A stretch of DNA of 55,474 nucleotides from positions 1 through 55,474 of the IMG/VR virus record IMGVR_UViG_3300037231_000117. One strand, 5' to 3'. Every line of letters starts with the position of its first letter. The first letter of the stretch is position 1. The notes beneath the pieces were generated by a model. The model was not told the DNA's origin and did no database searches. It saw nothing but the letters and a program-made list of their open reading frames with translations. The translations under genes were made by a program, and so were the position numbers. The stretch comes from a virus. Positions 48,051 through 55,474 of this stretch are shown piece after piece.

Positions 48051-48932
48051 TTACCGACTACTAAATCCGGCCAGAAATTCGTCGTCGTCACTCTTGCCGG
48101 CAGGGGTCCCGGCATTGTCGCCGCGTGGCTGCACCGCGCCCCGAATCCGATCGGCGCGCGCCACATCGCGTGGCGACGGTGCGGGTTTCGCAGGCCCAGC
48201 CTTGGTTTCGAACTGGAATAGCCGAATGGCTCGGCCGATTATCTGAGCCGATTCCGAGCTGTTAATCCGATTCTGGTAGGCCGCGTCTTTGGTGCCCAGC
48301 CATTTCCGGAACGGATTGTTCTTGTCAGGCTGCTCCCGCGTCACGTCCACCGCGCCGACGATCTTGCGCCACTCCGGATAGGCGTCTTCAAGAGCCTCGA
48401 CCTCGCGCTTGGCGGTGTAGGTCGCCATCAACTTTTCGACCCCGGTAAGGTCCGGCTCCGCGGCAGCACCGCCGCTACCGGGCATGCCGGACAGGGCGGC
48501 TTCCAGTGCGGCCCGGGTTTGCTGTGCGAGTTCCGGAAAGTCGCGCTCCATCGCCGCGAACGCGTCCTTCGGAATCTCGACTTTACGCCCGGTCGCTGTC
48601 TGAGTGTGAAGGCTGGTGACCAGTTGTTGGAGCTTGCCGAGCGTCCCAAATGCCTTGGATAGCTGGCCCTCGTGCGAGTTCGTCTTTGTGGCGGCGACCC
48701 GCATTTCATCCCAGTCTGCCTTAGTGATCTGGACGTATTCCGGCGGCGGAATGACCGCCGCCCGTGGGGTTGCCGCGGGTCGGGGTGCGTCCGGTTTTGC
48801 CGGTGGCGTCGCTGCTGCCGCTGCTGCTGCTGCTGCTGCTGGTGGTTTTTCGACCTTTGCCGCCGGGAAGCCCGATGCGAAGTCTGCATCGGCTTCCGCG
48901 TCAGCGAGTGCCGTTTCGCTCTCGTCAGCCAT
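48051..48932 (-). CDS. Probable scaffolding protein, 293 aa
   Basis: This starts MADESETALADAEADADFAS, with GGAGT upstream. It is acidic at the N-terminus, then has an Ala run (coded partly by GCA/GCT-type triplet repeats near 48805-48842) and a Pro/Ala-rich section. A helical middle follows (QLSKAFGTLGKLQQLVTSLH), and a polar, disordered C-terminus ends the protein. This composition and its position between portal and capsid genes are typical of phage scaffold proteins. No protease motif is visible. Confidence 0.65.
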   Translation of the reverse strand: MADESETALADAEADADFASGFPAAKVEKPPAAAAAAAAAATPPAKPDAPRPAATPRAAVIPPPEYVQITKADWDEMRVAATKTNSHEGQLSKAFGTLGKLQQLVTSLHTQTATGRKVEIPKDAFAAMERDFPELAQQTRAALEAALSGMPGSGGAAAEPDLTGVEKLMATYTAKREVEALEDAYPEWRKIVGAVDVTREQPDKNNPFRKWLGTKDAAYQNRINSSESAQIIGRAIRLFQFETKAGPAKPAPSPRDVARADRIRGAVQPRGDNAGTPAGKSDDDEFLAGFSSR

Positions 48933-48959
48933 TTTTGTGGTTACTCCGTTCGACGGGCC

Positions 48960-49187
48960 TTAAAGTCCGTCGTCGCCTGCGCCGGTCACCGTCGGCCGGT
49001 CTGCCCCGAGGGCGATGAGACTCTTGAGGCATTTGATGCGACCGCGTAATGCTGCGGTCTGCTGTTCCGTGATCGTCTCGTCGTCATTCTTGCGCCGTGC
49101 CGCGGCCACCATTTCGACCAGGTGGGCTTCCAGCCGTACCCAGAGCGAAGACGACCTGTCGTGGGACGTGAGTTCGAAGTCGTCCAT
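48960..49187 (-). CDS. Small hypothetical protein, 75 aa
   Basis: ATG 49187 (MDDFELTSHDRSSSLWVRLE) overlaps the end of the portal gene (TGATG). It is helical and charged (VEMVAAARRKNDDETITEQQ). It sits between portal and scaffold genes. No family was recognised; a small scaffold or portal helper is possible from position. Confidence 0.6.
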   Translation of the reverse strand: MDDFELTSHDRSSSLWVRLEAHLVEMVAAARRKNDDETITEQQTAALRGRIKCLKSLIALGADRPTVTGAGDDGL

Positions 49188-51688
49188 CAAGTCTGCGCCG
49201 TCGATTGATCGAACGCGTGACCGTTAGCGGCGCGGCCTGGCGCCTGGATCGGCGGCTTGGCCGGCTGCGGCGTGCGGTGCTTCCGCATGGTGTTCTGGTT
49301 GTTCGCCGCGTTCAACCTTTCCTCGGTCTGCAACTCCATCGTCGTCCTGGCGAGCAGAGTCTTGGCCGCGTTGAGCGATATCTTCTCGCGGTTGGCATAG
49401 GCCAGCAGCGCATTCTGCCGCTCAATGTCCAACGCGTGCGCCTTGATCGTCAGCTCGCCATGCACACGGGTCTGCTCGGTCTGAGCGGTGCCAACATCCA
49501 GCGCGTGTCCCGCCGCGGCCATCTGCCCCCTGTTCTGCTCGGTTCGCTGGTCGGCAGTCTGTTTCATCGCGCCCAGCTTCAGCGCCGTATCCTGCGCGAT
49601 CTTTGCGACCGTGACGGACGGGTCTTCCGGCGGCGGGGCGGCGTCGATCCTGTTTTGCTCTTCCTCGGTGTACTGCACCTGCTCCGGGTCCAGCCGTTTG
49701 GATTTCAGGAACAGCTTCGCCCATTTCTTGGGGTCAATCCCATAGATTGGGTTGGCAGCCATAGCGCCCATTTGCGCGATACTCTGATCCTGGATCGCGC
49801 GCTCGACCAGCGCGATCGAGCCGTGTGCGTCAATCTGGTACTCGCCTTTTTCTTCATTCGGCACCTCCGGGTCGAGCAACAGCCACTCGTAGTACTGCCG
49901 CACGACGGGCTCGGTGATGTAGTCGTCGAACGCGTAGCCGATCGAGCGCAGGAGCTGGTTCGCGTTGTTGTCTTGAAGCTGCGTGCCGCCGAACGTGTCG
50001 GGGGTCGTGGCGCCGCTCTGCCCCTGTGTGATGAGCGGGATCGAGGTCGTTTCCTCGGCGAACTGCTGGCCGAGGTTGATGATCTTAATCAGTTGGTCGG
50101 TGACGTTGGGTATCTCGATCGCCAGGAATGCCTGGCGCACGTCGATCGGCGCGTCGTCGGTAGCCAGCCATATCTTGTCCGGGGTGATCGACCAGACGCC
50201 GTCGGCGGGCCGGATGGCGGCCTGGTTGATGACCAGTTGGCTGCCGGCCGATTTGCCCGCGTTATTCAGGAGCGCCCGCAGCGACGCGTTGGTCACCCGC
50301 TGCGGCGTCTTCATCTGCTCGGCGACACCAACACCGGCCCAATGGCCGGCACGCCGCTGCCATGGCATCGAGTGGTACGGGAAGCTGCCGCTATCGAGCG
50401 GATTGATCACCGCTCGCACGACTGAGTCGTTGATCAAGGTCACGATGGCATGCGCTTCGTCGCAACCGTCGTCCGCCTGCGACGGGGTTTTGGCGCCGCT
50501 GGCCTGGTCGATCGCCTGCATCTCGTCGCGGGTCAGCGCGCCGTAGAAATACCAAACGGTGTACCTGCCCTTGTTCTTGGATGCGTCGCTGGCCCGGACA
50601 TCGCCTTCCGCGTTGGACTTTTCGGGGCCTTCCTCCAGCACCTGGTCGATCTGCGCCGCGATATAGCCCGGCAGTTGCTTTAGGCCGCGAACCTGCCGCG
50701 CCGACATGAAATCCCGCTCGAAAATGTAGTCGCCGTCGTGGATGTTCTCGCCGCAGGCCGCGTCCGGGAAAATGTTCCACGGGTCCTTCCACTCGGCCGC
50801 CGGGATGATTTGCTCCTTGATCGTGAGATCGACGCCGCCATCCTCGCTTTCGGTGATCGCCATCACCCGCTTTGACCGCGGCGTTGGCGCTTTGATCACG
50901 CCGACGCCGATCCGCGCGCCGTCGCCGATGACTTTCCGGAGCTCGGCACGGTACTGGGTCTGCGTCATCCAGTCGTAGATGCGCGTCTCTGCGGCCTTGG
51001 CGCGCTTACGGGCCATCTCGATCTTCTCGATCGCGAGATCCTTGACCGTCAGCGGCACGCGTGGCGGCCCTGCGGGGGGCGCTGGTGCCGCTGTGGCGTC
51101 CGAGGTCGGCGGTGGCGCGCCGGGCGGCCCTGGCGCCACTGGTGCTGCGGCTGGGGGCGCCGGTGCGGGTGCTAGGGCCGGGGGTGCCTCGCCCTTGGCA
51201 AGCGGGCGCGTCAGCGGCACGCCCATGTCACTGTGAACGACCTGACTCTCGTCCTCGCTCGCCTTGATCAGTTCCGGGACCGGCATCTCCGAGAACGAGA
51301 ACGCCTTGTCGTCCGCCGGTAGCAGGATTTCCTCCAGCTTCGCGACACCCGCATCGACATACCGCGAGGTCAGCCGCAGGAAGACAGTGGACCTGTGATC
51401 CGCGGTCTTGGACCGCTTGCCCGTCGTTACCGGGCCGTCGATCGACATCGGCTTGGACCAGCGTGCGTCGCTGGACTCGTGACGGTTGGCGTCATCGATG
51501 CCGAGATACGCCTCCTCGCAGTCCTTCCAGGTCGTCTCGATGCCGCTCGATTCGCGGGCGCCCTTCGCTTCTTCCCGCTTGTGCGCGATCTGCACACCGA
51601 TGGCGGCGAGGACTGACGGCGGCGCGTCCATGTGCGGCGCGATTGCCTGGCGCACGTCGTCGGGAAAGTCGGAGAGGTCGCCGCTCAT
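49187..51688 (-). CDS. Portal protein, 833 aa
   Basis: This starts MSGDLSDFPDDVRQAIAPHM. It has the features of large podovirus portals: an N-terminal wing region (SSGIETTWKDCEEAYLGIDD), a long Pro/Ala-rich insertion (about 170-210, PAPPAAAPVAPGPPGAPPP), a core with YRAELRKVIGDGARIGVGVI and PLDSGSFPYHSMPWQRRAGH, and a conserved GVAEQMKTPQRVTNASLRAL. The C-terminal 200 residues are a Gln/Ala-rich coiled coil that could form a barrel into the capsid. It would form the DNA channel dodecamer. It is next to the scaffold and capsid genes. Confidence 0.8.
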   Translation of the reverse strand: MSGDLSDFPDDVRQAIAPHMDAPPSVLAAIGVQIAHKREEAKGARESSGIETTWKDCEEAYLGIDDANRHESSDARWSKPMSIDGPVTTGKRSKTADHRSTVFLRLTSRYVDAGVAKLEEILLPADDKAFSFSEMPVPELIKASEDESQVVHSDMGVPLTRPLAKGEAPPALAPAPAPPAAAPVAPGPPGAPPPTSDATAAPAPPAGPPRVPLTVKDLAIEKIEMARKRAKAAETRIYDWMTQTQYRAELRKVIGDGARIGVGVIKAPTPRSKRVMAITESEDGGVDLTIKEQIIPAAEWKDPWNIFPDAACGENIHDGDYIFERDFMSARQVRGLKQLPGYIAAQIDQVLEEGPEKSNAEGDVRASDASKNKGRYTVWYFYGALTRDEMQAIDQASGAKTPSQADDGCDEAHAIVTLINDSVVRAVINPLDSGSFPYHSMPWQRRAGHWAGVGVAEQMKTPQRVTNASLRALLNNAGKSAGSQLVINQAAIRPADGVWSITPDKIWLATDDAPIDVRQAFLAIEIPNVTDQLIKIINLGQQFAEETTSIPLITQGQSGATTPDTFGGTQLQDNNANQLLRSIGYAFDDYITEPVVRQYYEWLLLDPEVPNEEKGEYQIDAHGSIALVERAIQDQSIAQMGAMAANPIYGIDPKKWAKLFLKSKRLDPEQVQYTEEEQNRIDAAPPPEDPSVTVAKIAQDTALKLGAMKQTADQRTEQNRGQMAAAGHALDVGTAQTEQTRVHGELTIKAHALDIERQNALLAYANREKISLNAAKTLLARTTMELQTEERLNAANNQNTMRKHRTPQPAKPPIQAPGRAANGHAFDQSTAQT

Positions 51689-51694
51689 CGGATG

Positions 51695-51723
51695 TTGCTA
51701 TGTCCAGTCATTGTTTATATGTT
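51695..51723 (+). promoter_or_regulatory. Promoter of the plus-strand island
   Basis: TTGCTA (51695-51700), a 17-base spacer and TATGTT (51718-51723) lie in the 75-bp gap between the portal gene and the plus-strand gene at 51764. A small hairpin (GCTTT/AAAGC) lies at 51725-51740. The pattern suits independent expression of the island. Confidence 0.55.
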
Positions 51724-51763
51724 CGCTTTGCGCGGAAAGCGGCCGCACAACAGGAGCAACGTC

Positions 51764-51868
51764 ATGGCAAAAATACTCGGGATCATCATCGTCGCCGGCG
51801 TGGTGTGGGTGCTTTGGCTGTCGGCCCGGTGGGAGGAACAGATCAAAGAGGAACGGCGGCTGCGATAG
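51764..51868 (+). CDS. Tiny membrane protein, 34 aa
   Basis: This reads MAKILGIIIVAGVVWVLWLS followed by ARWEEQIKEERRLR. It is one membrane helix with a charged C-terminus. GGAG lies 8 bases before the ATG. It is the first gene of the plus-strand island and follows a good promoter. Small single-helix phage proteins often act on the host membrane or lysis timing; no evidence chooses between them. Confidence 0.6.
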   Translation: MAKILGIIIVAGVVWVLWLSARWEEQIKEERRLR

Positions 51869-51876
51869 GTCGCGAC

Positions 51877-52170
51877 ATGAAGATCGAAATCGCGGTGATG
51901 GTGGTCATCGAGACGGACGATCCGCGACTGACACCGGAGGCTGTGGTCGAGGCGATGACAACGGCCAGCGGCGTTGCGGGCATCCGCCGGGTGGTACTGG
52001 GGCATCTCCCGGACGACGTCACCCGAGTGCTTGCCGTGATGGACCAGGAACAGGCGGAGTTGCTGATGATGATGAGCGAGGGAGTCGGGCGCACCGTCGC
52101 CCAGGCACTCGGCTTACGCCACCAGGTCATCCACCCGCCGGCCGACTACATCCCGCCGACCAGGGACTGA
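51877..52170 (+). CDS. Hypothetical island protein, 97 aa
   Basis: This starts MKIEIAVMVVIETDDPRLTP, eight bases after the previous stop. It is an alpha/beta-looking protein with EAMTTASGVAGIRRVVLGHL, QEQAELLMMMSEGVGRTVAQ and a Pro-rich end. The first strand-helix-strand unit resembles small ACT/ferredoxin-like folds, but this is not certain. It has no cysteine. It is part of the plus-strand island. Confidence 0.6.
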   Translation: MKIEIAVMVVIETDDPRLTPEAVVEAMTTASGVAGIRRVVLGHLPDDVTRVLAVMDQEQAELLMMMSEGVGRTVAQALGLRHQVIHPPADYIPPTRD

Positions 52171-52209
52171 GGCGAAAGAAACTCGACAGGAACTCGAAGG
52201 AACTCGACA

Positions 52210-53109
52210 ATGCAACTCGACACGATCCCCGCCGAACGCCTCGCGCTGCTGGATACTGTGACGCTGTTCCACGGCCAGCATCGCGGCGGTTCGGGTGATT
52301 TCAACTGCAAACATTGCGCCCGTGAATTGCTGTTCGAGGTCGTCACCGGACAACATGCCGACCGGACACCTCCGGGATGTACATTCTTGATCGATATTCT
52401 GGCCCGGGTGAACGACGGTCCGTGGCGTTCCGATGACCACCGCACCACGGTGATGCGTCCTTATCTGCGGCCGATGTTGGCGCTCGATCCCGCATTAGAT
52501 CGGCGCCGCGTTTTCGCGCTGATCGACCATGTTTATCGGACGCTTATGCCTGATGTCTGCGATGCGCTGAAACTTGACGAGCACGGTTCGACACTGCGCG
52601 ACTTGGCACCGATTGTGGACAGCCAAACCGCCCTCGCCGCCCGCGCCGCCCGCGGCGCCCTCGACGTCCTCGCCATCCTCGCCGCCCTCGCCGCTCGCGC
52701 CGCCCTCGACGCCCTCGACACCCACGCCGCCTTCGACGCCCTCGACACCCACGCCGCCCTCGCCGGCCGCGCCGCCCGCGCCTTGCTCGCCGGCCGCGCC
52801 TTGCTCGTCGCCCTCGACACCCACGCCGCCCTCGACGCCCTCGACACCCTCGCCGCCCTCGACGCCCTCGACACCCACGTCGCCCTCGCCGACCGCGCCG
52901 GCCGCGCCGCCCGCGCCTTGCTCGCCGGCCGCGCCTTGCTCGTCGCCCTCGACACCCACGCCGCCCTCGACGCCCTCGACACCCACGCCGCCCTCGACGC
53001 CCTCGACACCCTCGACACCCTCGCCGACCGCGCCGCCCGCGCCGCCCGATCGGCGTCATGGGAACGCGGTGTCCGCGAAATCCTCGATCTGGTGTGTGCG
53101 ATTACCTGA
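52210..53109 (+). CDS. Ala/Leu/Asp repeat protein, 299 aa
   Basis: This starts MQLDTIPAERLALLDTVTLF. Residues 1-135 form an ordered part with a cysteine pair (FNCKHCARELLFEVV) and LIDHVYRTLMPDVCDALKLD. From about 138 to 279 it is a run of units such as ALDTHAALDALDTHAALAGR, ending with SWERGVREILDLV. The run has high helical propensity, as in phage proteins with Ala/Arg/Asp-rich helical tails. The DNA behind it is a 9-bp-based repeat, so several frames are open; the plus frame is chosen because it has a normal N-terminal domain, a start and a sensible end. Confidence 0.65.
   Translation: MQLDTIPAERLALLDTVTLFHGQHRGGSGDFNCKHCARELLFEVVTGQHADRTPPGCTFLIDILARVNDGPWRSDDHRTTVMRPYLRPMLALDPALDRRRVFALIDHVYRTLMPDVCDALKLDEHGSTLRDLAPIVDSQTALAARAARGALDVLAILAALAARAALDALDTHAAFDALDTHAALAGRAARALLAGRALLVALDTHAALDALDTLAALDALDTHVALADRAGRAARALLAGRALLVALDTHAALDALDTHAALDALDTLDTLADRAARAARSASWERGVREILDLVCAIT
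52620..53047. repeat. Degenerate repeat built on GCCCTCGAC (9 bp) and larger units
   Basis: About 430 bases are made of near copies of GCCCTCGAC, with variants such as GACACCCACGCC, arranged in longer blocks; one block of about 57 bases (TTGCTCGCCGGCCGCGCCTT and following) recurs around 52783 and 52918. The pattern keeps frame on both strands, giving an open minus frame with Gly-x-x units (GVEGVEGGVGVEG) that looks collagen-like by chance. Confidence 0.75.
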
Positions 53110-53122
53110 AGGGCGGAAATCC

Positions 53123-53368
53123 ATGACAGAGCGTCAACGGCTACACTCCGTAATCTGGCGATTTGTGATCGAGCATCCGTTTTACGTTGCGTGCTGGATA
53201 GTCAGCGCCATCTGCATCCCAGGCACGATCTACTTACTGGCGCTGCCGACCCCTGACCCGCCGACGATCGCCTGCTACCCAGGGATGACGTTGCTTCCGC
53301 ACCAAAGCTGCACCGTCACGATCGAGTTGCATTTCCCAAAGCCCCACGCCACACGGGACGACCTTTGA
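53123..53368 (+). CDS. Small membrane protein, 81 aa
   Basis: This starts MTERQRLHSVIWRFVIEHPF. A hydrophobic helix (VACWIVSAICIPGTIYLLAL) covers about residues 22-41. The rest is a short soluble tail with two cysteines (IACYPG, HQSCTV). It is the last gene of the island and is followed by the hairpin at 53434-53453. No family was recognised. Confidence 0.6.
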   Translation: MTERQRLHSVIWRFVIEHPFYVACWIVSAICIPGTIYLLALPTPDPPTIACYPGMTLLPHQSCTVTIELHFPKPHATRDDL

Positions 53369-53433
53369 CACCGCAACGAGTTACAACCGGCGAGAATCAA
53401 GTGACGCACACATTCGGCCGTCCTAAGTAAAGC

Positions 53434-53453
53434 GCCGTGCAGATTTGCACGGC
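53434..53453. terminator. Hairpin between convergent genes
   Basis: GCCGTGCA and TGCACGGC form a perfect 8-bp stem with a GATT loop in the 103-bp gap between the island and the end of the large-terminase gene. No T-tract follows, so its strength is uncertain. Confidence 0.45.
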
Positions 53454-53471
53454 CAGCGTCAAGCGGCTCCG

Positions 53472-54851
53472 CTAACCCAGCAGCCCCATCCCCTCATCGA
53501 CATTCGCGAACACCGGCACCTGCGGTAGCGGCATATCGCCGTCGTTCCGGATGCGATCCACGATCTCCGCCAGGCCCCCGAACGCATCGGCGCCGTGCGA
53601 GGAGACATCGTGCAGCGGGCCGGTCGGCTCCAGCGTCGTCTTCGGCACATTCCGCTTGTACCGCTTCAGCCGGTCCATCAGGTTTGCCGCGCCCAGCAGC
53701 CGATCCGGCCGCTCCGGCGGCGTCGCGAACTTGGAATTGTCCATGTAGATGCGCGGCCACATCATGCGGCCGGCCTTGACGCGCGCCTCCGGATTGGACT
53801 TCGGGATCATCATCACGCGGCAACCAAGCCCTCGCAGCAGCTTCCGCGCGCTCGTGCCGCTTTTCGGATCGTGGCTGTCGCCGTCGTGCGGCAACCAGTC
53901 AGTCCCCCACTTGTAATTCAGCCGGTCCATCGCCGCGATCATGTTCGCGTACGTGATGTGCGACTCTTCGAGGTAGTTGATCACGTTCAGCGCCGACGGG
54001 TGCGGCTTCTGGACCATGATGCACACCATCAGGTCGTTCCAACCCAGGTCCCATATGCGATGCACCGGCAGGCGCGGGTCGTAGGGTATCGGCCGATAGC
54101 GGCCCTCGGTGATCATCTCGACGACTTCGCCGGCATAGATCGCGCCAGCGATCACGATGTTCGGCTTGCCGTCCCAGATATTTGCGTATGCGTCCTTCGA
54201 GTGGACCAGGTCGTATTGCCGCAGGCGTTCCTGCTCCGGTGTCCACCATCCGCACGCGACGGCGTCGCGCCAGTTCATTTCGACAACGACCGCGCCAGGC
54301 GGCGTGGCGACCACGAAGCGTTCCCACGCCTCGTCGGTGTCCATGCCGGGGTTGAACGACACCCAGACCTCTGAATTGGCGGTCCGGAAGATGGTCGGCA
54401 GCAAAATCTGCCACGACCGCTTGCGAACTGAATGGGCCTCCTCGATCCAGCAGATGTCGAAGCCTTCGTACGATTTTATCGAGTCAACGGTCTGGTCCGA
54501 CAGGCCGGTGAACCGAAACAGCGTGTCCTGGACGGTGCCGCGGATGGCGTTCTCGGTCACCTCGTAGCGGTTGTCGTAGCCGAGCGCGGTGATCTGGTCC
54601 TTCAGCAGCTGGTGGACGCTTTGCGCCAGGGACTTCTGGACTTCGCGGGCGCACAGGATGCGGAGCGGTCGGTGGACGCCTCGCGTCAGCAGCGCGCGGG
54701 CGAAACTCCAGGACTTGAGCGAGTTGCGTCCACCCCAGGCCACCTTGTAGGCGTGCATCTCCATCAGAAATGCGAGCTTGCGCGGTAGCTGGAGCCGAAC
54801 GACCTGTTCGGGTTGAGCGGTGGCCGGGCGGCGTTTGAGCGACGCCCTCAC
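53472..54851 (-). CDS. terL: Large terminase subunit, PBSX type
   Basis: This 459-residue packaging motor and nuclease starts at GTG 54851, in a GTGA overlap with the previous gene; longer readings to 54974 only enter that gene. The ATPase part has a Walker-A-like AWGGRNSLKSWSFAR (unusual N-S-L in place of G-S-G), Walker B FDICWIEEA, then WVSFNPGMDTDEAWE. The nuclease part has RIWDLGWNDLMVCIM and a DGDSHDP. It should cut concatemers and pump DNA into the head through the portal. It is followed by the plus-strand island, not directly by the portal gene. Confidence 0.9.
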   Translation of the reverse strand: MRASLKRRPATAQPEQVVRLQLPRKLAFLMEMHAYKVAWGGRNSLKSWSFARALLTRGVHRPLRILCAREVQKSLAQSVHQLLKDQITALGYDNRYEVTENAIRGTVQDTLFRFTGLSDQTVDSIKSYEGFDICWIEEAHSVRKRSWQILLPTIFRTANSEVWVSFNPGMDTDEAWERFVVATPPGAVVVEMNWRDAVACGWWTPEQERLRQYDLVHSKDAYANIWDGKPNIVIAGAIYAGEVVEMITEGRYRPIPYDPRLPVHRIWDLGWNDLMVCIMVQKPHPSALNVINYLEESHITYANMIAAMDRLNYKWGTDWLPHDGDSHDPKSGTSARKLLRGLGCRVMMIPKSNPEARVKAGRMMWPRIYMDNSKFATPPERPDRLLGAANLMDRLKRYKRNVPKTTLEPTGPLHDVSSHGADAFGGLAEIVDRIRNDGDMPLPQVPVFANVDEGMGLLG

Positions 54852-55156
54852 GCCCACTCTTCTATGCGGCGGGCGAGCAATCGATTGCGGGCGAAGTCCG
54901 GAATCAAGATGGTCGGGATGTTCGACCCCGGATAGGCCCGGCCAACGGCGTCGCTCGCGCCGTCGGCATTCCACATAACCATCGCGAACCCGACGGGCGG
55001 ACTGTCGCTAGAGCACATCGTATCGAGCAAATCGCGCACTTCGAGCATGATCGAGCGCCGCGTGCGTTCCGGACCATCCGACAGCCGCACGACGCGGAAG
55101 CCGCTGGCCTTCAGCGTGACCGCGCCAACCCGGCAGTGTGGGTGGGGTGCGTTCAT
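54848..55156 (-). CDS. Hypothetical protein before the large terminase, 102 aa
   Basis: This starts MNAPHPHCRVGAVTLKASGF and ends in a GTGA overlap with the terminase gene. Its start overlaps the stop of the Pro-rich protein gene. It contains RSIMLEVRDLLDTMCSSDSP and PVGFAMVMWNADGASDAVGR, an alpha/beta pattern. Proteins of this size here may be helpers of the terminase, but no family was recognised. Confidence 0.65.
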   Translation of the reverse strand: MNAPHPHCRVGAVTLKASGFRVVRLSDGPERTRRSIMLEVRDLLDTMCSSDSPPVGFAMVMWNADGASDAVGRAYPGSNIPTILIPDFARNRLLARRIEEWA

Positions 55157-55474
55157 CCGTTCGGCGGGATCGGTTCGGCCTGGAGGCGCGGCGCCCCGCC
55201 GTCGATCGGCTCGGGCACCGGTATGACCGGGTTTACAACTTGGTCAGCCACCGGCGGGTTCGGCGGCGGCGCGTTCGGCGGCGGCGCGTTCGGCGGCGGC
55301 GCGTTCGGCGGCGGCGCGTTCGGCGGCGGCGCGTTCGGCGGCGGCGCGTTCGGCGGCGGCGCGTTCGGCGGCGGCGCGTTCGGCGACTCCTTCTGTGCAT
55401 TCAGCGCGGCGCGGGCCGCCGTGGCTTTGTCCGTCGCGTCCTGCGCCAAGGCTTCTTGCGCGACAACCTCGGCC
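55153..55474 (-). CDS. Pro-rich (NAPPP-repeat) protein, C-terminal part; gene starts at 288
   Basis: This is the rest of the 160-residue gene that begins at 288 on the minus strand of the other end (bases 55348-55474 duplicate bases 1-127). It contains KATAARAALNAQKESP, eight NAPPP units, then NPPVADQVVNPVIPVPEPID and LQAEPIPPNG before the stop at 55153. The DQVVNPVIP segment is shared with the giant protein. The flexible Pro-rich linker could project a terminal peptide. Its function is unknown. Confidence 0.7.
   Translation of the reverse strand, partial: AEVVAQEALAQDATDKATAARAALNAQKESPNAPPPNAPPPNAPPPNAPPPNAPPPNAPPPNAPPPNAPPPNPPVADQVVNPVIPVPEPIDGGAPRLQAEPIPPNG
55219..55251. repeat. 33-bp element shared with 34089-34121
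   Basis: It matches 34089-34121 in 31 of 33 bases and includes GTATGACCGGGTTTACAAC. It is read in the same frame there (ADQVVNPVIP), in a different gene. Confidence 0.8.
55258..55377. repeat. Eight 15-bp tandem units encoding NAPPP
   Basis: Eight exact copies of GTTCGGCGGCGGCGC make 120 bases; two copies lie in the duplicated window ends. The true number may be larger, because the circular joint of the assembly lies in this tract. Confidence 0.85.

Noticed and set aside
52495-52986. Collagen-like (Gly-x-x) minus-strand protein
   Set aside because: It is the antisense of a 9-bp repeat that leaves many frames open; it has no ribosome site or normal domain, and the plus frame does.

Overview
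This window is one complete, circularly closed phage genome. The first 127 bases are repeated exactly at the end (1-127 = 55348-55474), so the unique length is 55,347 bp and one gene runs across the artificial ends. The DNA is GC-rich. Protein style (a WGR protein, DnaA-domain replication genes, small zinc-ribbon and helix-turn-helix proteins) fits a phage of a high-GC proteobacterium, probably an alphaproteobacterium; the host is an inference. The virion genes fit a short-tailed (podovirus-like) particle: PBSX-type large terminase, large portal, N4-gp56-like major capsid protein, tail adaptor and nozzle proteins, Ala/Gln-rich probable ejection proteins and one 4,046-residue polyvalent protein, with no tape-measure gene. 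A tyrosine integrase and a Cro/CI-like repressor suggest a temperate phage.

Layout. Nearly all late genes are on the minus strand and form one long unit read from about 2317 leftwards, through position 1, then from 55347 down to 17432. The order is: small head-region proteins, probable small terminase (738-1298), the gene across the ends, large terminase (53472-54851), portal, scaffold, capsid, decoration-like proteins, adaptor and nozzle, fibre, internal virion proteins, the giant protein (24204-36344), two exported proteins including an SGNH-hydrolase-like one, and a lysis block (spanin-like pair, GH24 lysozyme, lipoprotein, small membrane protein, lipase-like protein) ending at a terminator near 17353. 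Two plus-strand islands interrupt this unit: 45403-45666 and 51764-53368.

The early half lies between 2500 and 17200. A repressor gene (11362-11598) faces a rightward early operon (11748-16491) that carries a YqaJ exonuclease, a probable recombination partner, WGR and ASCH proteins and several small zinc-ribbon proteins. A leftward operon (10284 to 7356) carries the replication initiator, with a DnaA-domain-I-like C-terminus, and a separate protein consisting of DnaA domain IV. Inside the initiator gene is a precise inverted array of nine 14-15-bp iterons around a hairpin, the probable replication origin. A similar operator palindrome occurs in the rightward early promoter (11685-11701) and in the promoter of a small cassette at 2500-3458, which suggests one repressor controls both. 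An integrase, an orphan ParB-like protein and a NusG-like protein with RPNSG repeats lie between 4208 and 6605.

No tRNA, rRNA, CRISPR array or insertion sequence was recognised. All function calls rest on reading motifs by eye; no database search was run.
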